64,000 nucleotides of DNA. It comes from Voacanga thouarsii. Lineage: Eukaryota > Streptophyta > Magnoliopsida > Gentianales > Apocynaceae. The notes below the pieces were generated by a model. The model was not told the origin of the DNA, did not search any database, and saw only the letters and a list, made by a program, of their open reading frames with translations. Of the stretch, positions 60,325 through 64,000 are shown one piece after another. Numbering within the stretch: position 1 is the first letter of the stretch; each line of letters starts with the position of its first letter. The translations under genes and the position numbers were made by a program. The DNA lies in assembly GCA_026120185.1 (NCBI GenBank), contig JANUWF010001477.1:62001-126000 (forward strand), read 5' to 3'.

Positions 60325-60339
60325 GGACTTGGGGGGCAT
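60325..60339 (+). other. Polypurine tract of the gypsy element
   Basis: GGGACTTGGGGGGCA just before the 3' LTR at 60341. Confidence 0.75.
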
Positions 60340-60340
60340 G

Positions 60341-61028
60341 TGTTGACGTCAACTTTGCTAAGCCGACACAACGGTTACTTTGAGCCGATGCCGATTTGAT
60401 AAATTGGGGCTAGCCAATGAAGTCAAATTTTTTAGTAGCCGATGGTCATGGTCAACATCGGCACTACGGAGCCGATAAGAAGGAAAACAGATCCCTGATC
60501 TTTCGGCGCAAGTATTCCGCATGACCGTTGGGAGCATCTTTGGCCGGAAGAAACTCCACAATCTGCTAAGGGCTCGTTTGCAGCAAGTATAAAATGGGAG
60601 TAGTGCCCAGAACCAAAGGGGAACACATCATCCAGTAACAAGCAGCTTCAATTTTTTCTACTTCATCGTCATTTACACTTTTTAGTTTAGAATCTTGTTT
60701 CCTTATAGCTTTCTTACTGCTTTGTTTTAGCTTTTTCTCTACCGTTTTGTTTACAGCTTCCTGTTCGTCTTGTTTCAATATCAGACGTTTTCTGTACTTT
60801 CCTTTAAGCAAGTTAATACAAATATCATTCTATTCTCCCAGAAAGGTCCTTCCGTTGAGCATTCTCAACTGACTTTCTTGAACCCTTTCAATAGTAAGTT
60901 CAAGGAACCCGGTCCCTGATTCAAAAAAGATCTGATACCATTTTCCGTTTCACCATATCGGATCGTTTGTGTTTATCGGATGTGAAGTCGATCCCCGTTT
61001 GCATCGGCTCCCTATTTTAACAACAACA
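60341..61028 (+). repeat. 3' LTR of the gypsy element (688 bp)
   Basis: TGTTGACGTCAAC ... TTTTAACAACAACA, collinear with the 5' LTR with few substitutions and one deletion of about 15 bp (CACCTTTTCTTTACA-type segment). Confidence 0.93.
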
Positions 61029-62243
<1,215 letters not shown>

Positions 62244-62246
62244 TAA

Positions 62247-62716
62247 GGGTGAGTTTGGTTCGCAAAGGGAAGGGGAAGGGGAAAGGGGAGTGGGAGTGGA
62301 ACATTTTACTTCCATCAGGAGAAGTAAATATAATTACTTTTATCCTGTTTGGTTGGAGTGGAAGGGAAGTAAATATGATTTACCTCTCATTGTTTGGTTG
62401 TAAGGTATATAGGGAGGAAATAATTATTGAATTACTATTATACCCCTAAAGCTAATTCATAAAAAATTGTAAAGTAGGGTAGAATTGTAATAAAATAAAT
62501 ACCCTAGGACAAGATGGTCTTTTAACCCTCATTTATTTTCCAAACCCTCCAAAATGGAGAGGAAGAAAAATCTGAGGTGGAAGGGATCTAATTCCCTTCC
62601 ACATATACTTCCCCCCCTCCAATCACTCCAACCAAACTAAGTAAATCACACATTTACTTCCTATTTTACTTCCCCTCCTCTTTTCCTTCCCACTTTCACT
62701 CCAACGAAACTCACCC
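62247..62716. mobile_element. Tourist-like MITE (PIF/Harbinger type)
   Basis: 470-bp non-coding element. Terminal inverted repeats are GGGTGAGTTTGGTT at the left and the complement GGGTGAGTTTCGTT at the right (one mismatch). Direct TAA duplications flank it (62244-62246, 62717-62719), fitting the TWA target of PIF/Harbinger. GGAAGGGGAAGGGG-type and CCTTCC-type stretches just inside the ends extend the foldback. Confidence 0.85.
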
Positions 62717-62719
62717 TAA

Positions 62720-63475
62720 GAGTATGGACTTGTTAGTAGCATCTAAAATTCGAATCTCAAAGCTAGGAGTACTTATAAGACTATGTTTTTAGAATATCTA
62801 AGGGCATATGCTTTAGTCATGCTCGGTCATTCTAATTAATAATATTTTTTAATTTTGAAAGTCTTCCTCATAAGGTACAATGAAACTCTTCACCATGAGG
62901 CACAAAGGAATACAAAACATAACCATTCCTTTTCCATGACTGTACATAGATTTTTCCTCACCTCTTCACCAGTTTCTTTAATGAGCATTTGCATATTGAA
63001 ATGGGTAAAAATTAGCTTTTATACTGAGTTATTTCTCTTCCAAGTACTGAGACTTATTTATATGAACATGCCCTAAATTCAAGAGTTATGATTTAAATTA
63101 CAAGAATGGTCAAGAAGTCTTGGTCAAACTATTTTGATGACTAAATAAAATATTTAGCACATAATCAAAATCAATTTGCTCTCTGTTAAGCGAAAGTCTC
63201 AATAAGTCACAAATCAATAATTGCTTCAAATTAGTTTTTATACAACTTATAAAATTTATTACTATTATTATTTTAATTAGATAAATTGAAAATATTATCT
63301 CATTTCCAATGAATAATTTATTTTGTTCAAGTAAGTCAAATTTTTGAGCAAACACACATGTAAATAAATCATATTTCTCTTTAAAAATTATAGTTCTCAT
63401 AAGACTTAAATAATTCAATCACATAATAATTCAAATACTTCATTGAATAAAAGTCATTATCCCAATTATATGGGG
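62720..63475. other. AT-rich intergenic DNA
   Basis: No conserved coding block. A 102-codon minus-strand frame at 63110-63418 is hydrophobic and low-complexity and I cannot support it as a gene. Confidence 0.45.
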
Positions 63476-63480
63476 TATTA

Positions 63481-64000
63481 CATCTCCCATCGTTTGTCTT
63501 TGTTGATACTCGCTCCTTACATCTGCATATGTGCTCTCCAAATCCAATTTTAGATCTTTGCTTAAAATTCCTCCTCGAACCTGATCAAATTTTGAATCAA
63601 GTCCATTTAGGGAAATATGAACTCAAAGTCTAGCCATTCCCAAATAGAACTGGACTACGACTTCAACAGTTCCTTCTTGAGAATTTGACCTATGATTAAT
63701 TTCCTGAAAAATAGCAACAAGTTCATTATAATATATTGATAATAGTCTACCATCTTGTCTAGCAGAGAAAGATTTTTTATTTAATTTAAAAAGATGAGTC
63801 TCGTCAGATTCATCATAAAAGGTTTTCAATATAGCCTCCCATATTTCTTTGGTTGTAGGGAGACAAATAAATCGTTGCATCAGTGATGGACTCACTGAGT
63901 CAATAAGCTAACTTTTTGCCTTTTGATTTTTAGGGACACATGTCCCAAAATTAGGGTCTTTAGGTGGAGGTTATTTTGTTGCTTCAGTGAGATATTCAGC
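63481..64000 (-). pseudogene. Copia gag fragment, runs off right edge
   Basis: The minus strand enters from the edge. The gag motif is SPSLMQRFICLPTTKEIWEA, then KTFYDESDETHLFKLNKK, YYNELVAIFQEINHRS, VQFYLGMARL, HISLNGLDSKFDQVRGGILS and the end EYQQRQTMG. UBN2/Retrotran_gag family, of another copia type than those at 24.8 and 36.9 kb. The frame is single but holds TAA, TAG and TGA stops: TAG where SWLIDS would be normal (about 63908) and TGA after GMARL (about 63623-63625). Zinc knuckle and pol are not seen to the left, so it is truncated. Confidence 0.85.

Larger units (their letters stand above)
50358..61028 (+). mobile_element. Full-length Ty3/gypsy element, Tat lineage (10.7 kb)
   Basis: LTRs at 50358-51059 and 60341-61028, about 95% alike by eye, and a perfect 5-bp target duplication. 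Domain order gag, protease, RT, RNase H, second RNase H, integrase is the gypsy order with the extra RNase H that marks the Tat clade. A long antisense gene lies between integrase and the 3' LTR, as in several Tat elements (established for the group). Stops in every gene make it non-autonomous. It is the youngest large insertion in the window judged by LTR similarity. Confidence 0.95.

Overview
The window is AT-rich nuclear DNA from a flowering plant, probably a eudicot. The evidence is the content: plant-type Ty1/copia and Tat-lineage Ty3/gypsy retrotransposons, a CACTA (En/Spm) DNA transposon, a Tourist-like MITE, and fragments of plant gene families (SKP1/ASK, RKD-type RWP-RK, plant mobile domain). 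No complete, clearly functional host gene is visible. This is a transposon graveyard with nested insertions.

Layout. Bases 1-241 hold the N-terminal part of an SKP1-like gene on the minus strand. A block made of the 3' half of a copia element, its LTR, an LTR-like segment with a TATA box, and one end of a CACTA element occurs twice in tandem (about 740-6395 and 7960-13515). The copies differ by roughly 10% and share stop codons, so the element was already dead when it was duplicated.

From about 12.5 kb to 49.4 kb lies one CACTA transposon, transcribed leftward. Its parts are a right terminus with TIR and subterminal repeats (47.6-49.4 kb), a 5'-truncated copia (45.3-47.6 kb), an RKD-like gene fragment (44.2-44.9 kb), a long foldback (40.9-41.6 kb), the TNP2 transposase gene, a second En/Spm gene (Transposase_24 type, 13.4-16.9 kb), and left subterminal repeats. 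Two full-length copia elements sit inside TNP2 exons, each with a perfect 5-bp target duplication: one on the plus strand (21152-30453, TCATG) and one on the minus strand (31447-40589, GCATG). The TNP2 frame resumes exactly across both. Two solo LTRs (14861-16663 and 16937-18442) interrupt the second CACTA gene.

At 50358-61028 is a full-length Tat-lineage gypsy element with target duplication ATATG. It carries gag, protease, RT, RNase H, a second (archaeal-type) RNase H and integrase. Between integrase and the 3' LTR lies an antisense gene with a plant-mobile-domain-like N-terminus, a phase-0 intron and a coiled-coil C-terminus. To its right are a 148-bp ATT microsatellite, a Tourist-like MITE (62247-62716) and a copia gag fragment running off the right edge.

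Nearly every coding frame is broken by stops, many of which are readable as C-to-T (or G-to-A) changes in Gln, Arg and Trp codons. This fits silenced, methylated DNA. The most interesting items are the RKD fragment inside the CACTA element, the spliced antisense gene of the gypsy element, the foldback, and a GC-rich palindromic motif in the leaders of two different copia families. Percent identities given here are estimates by eye.
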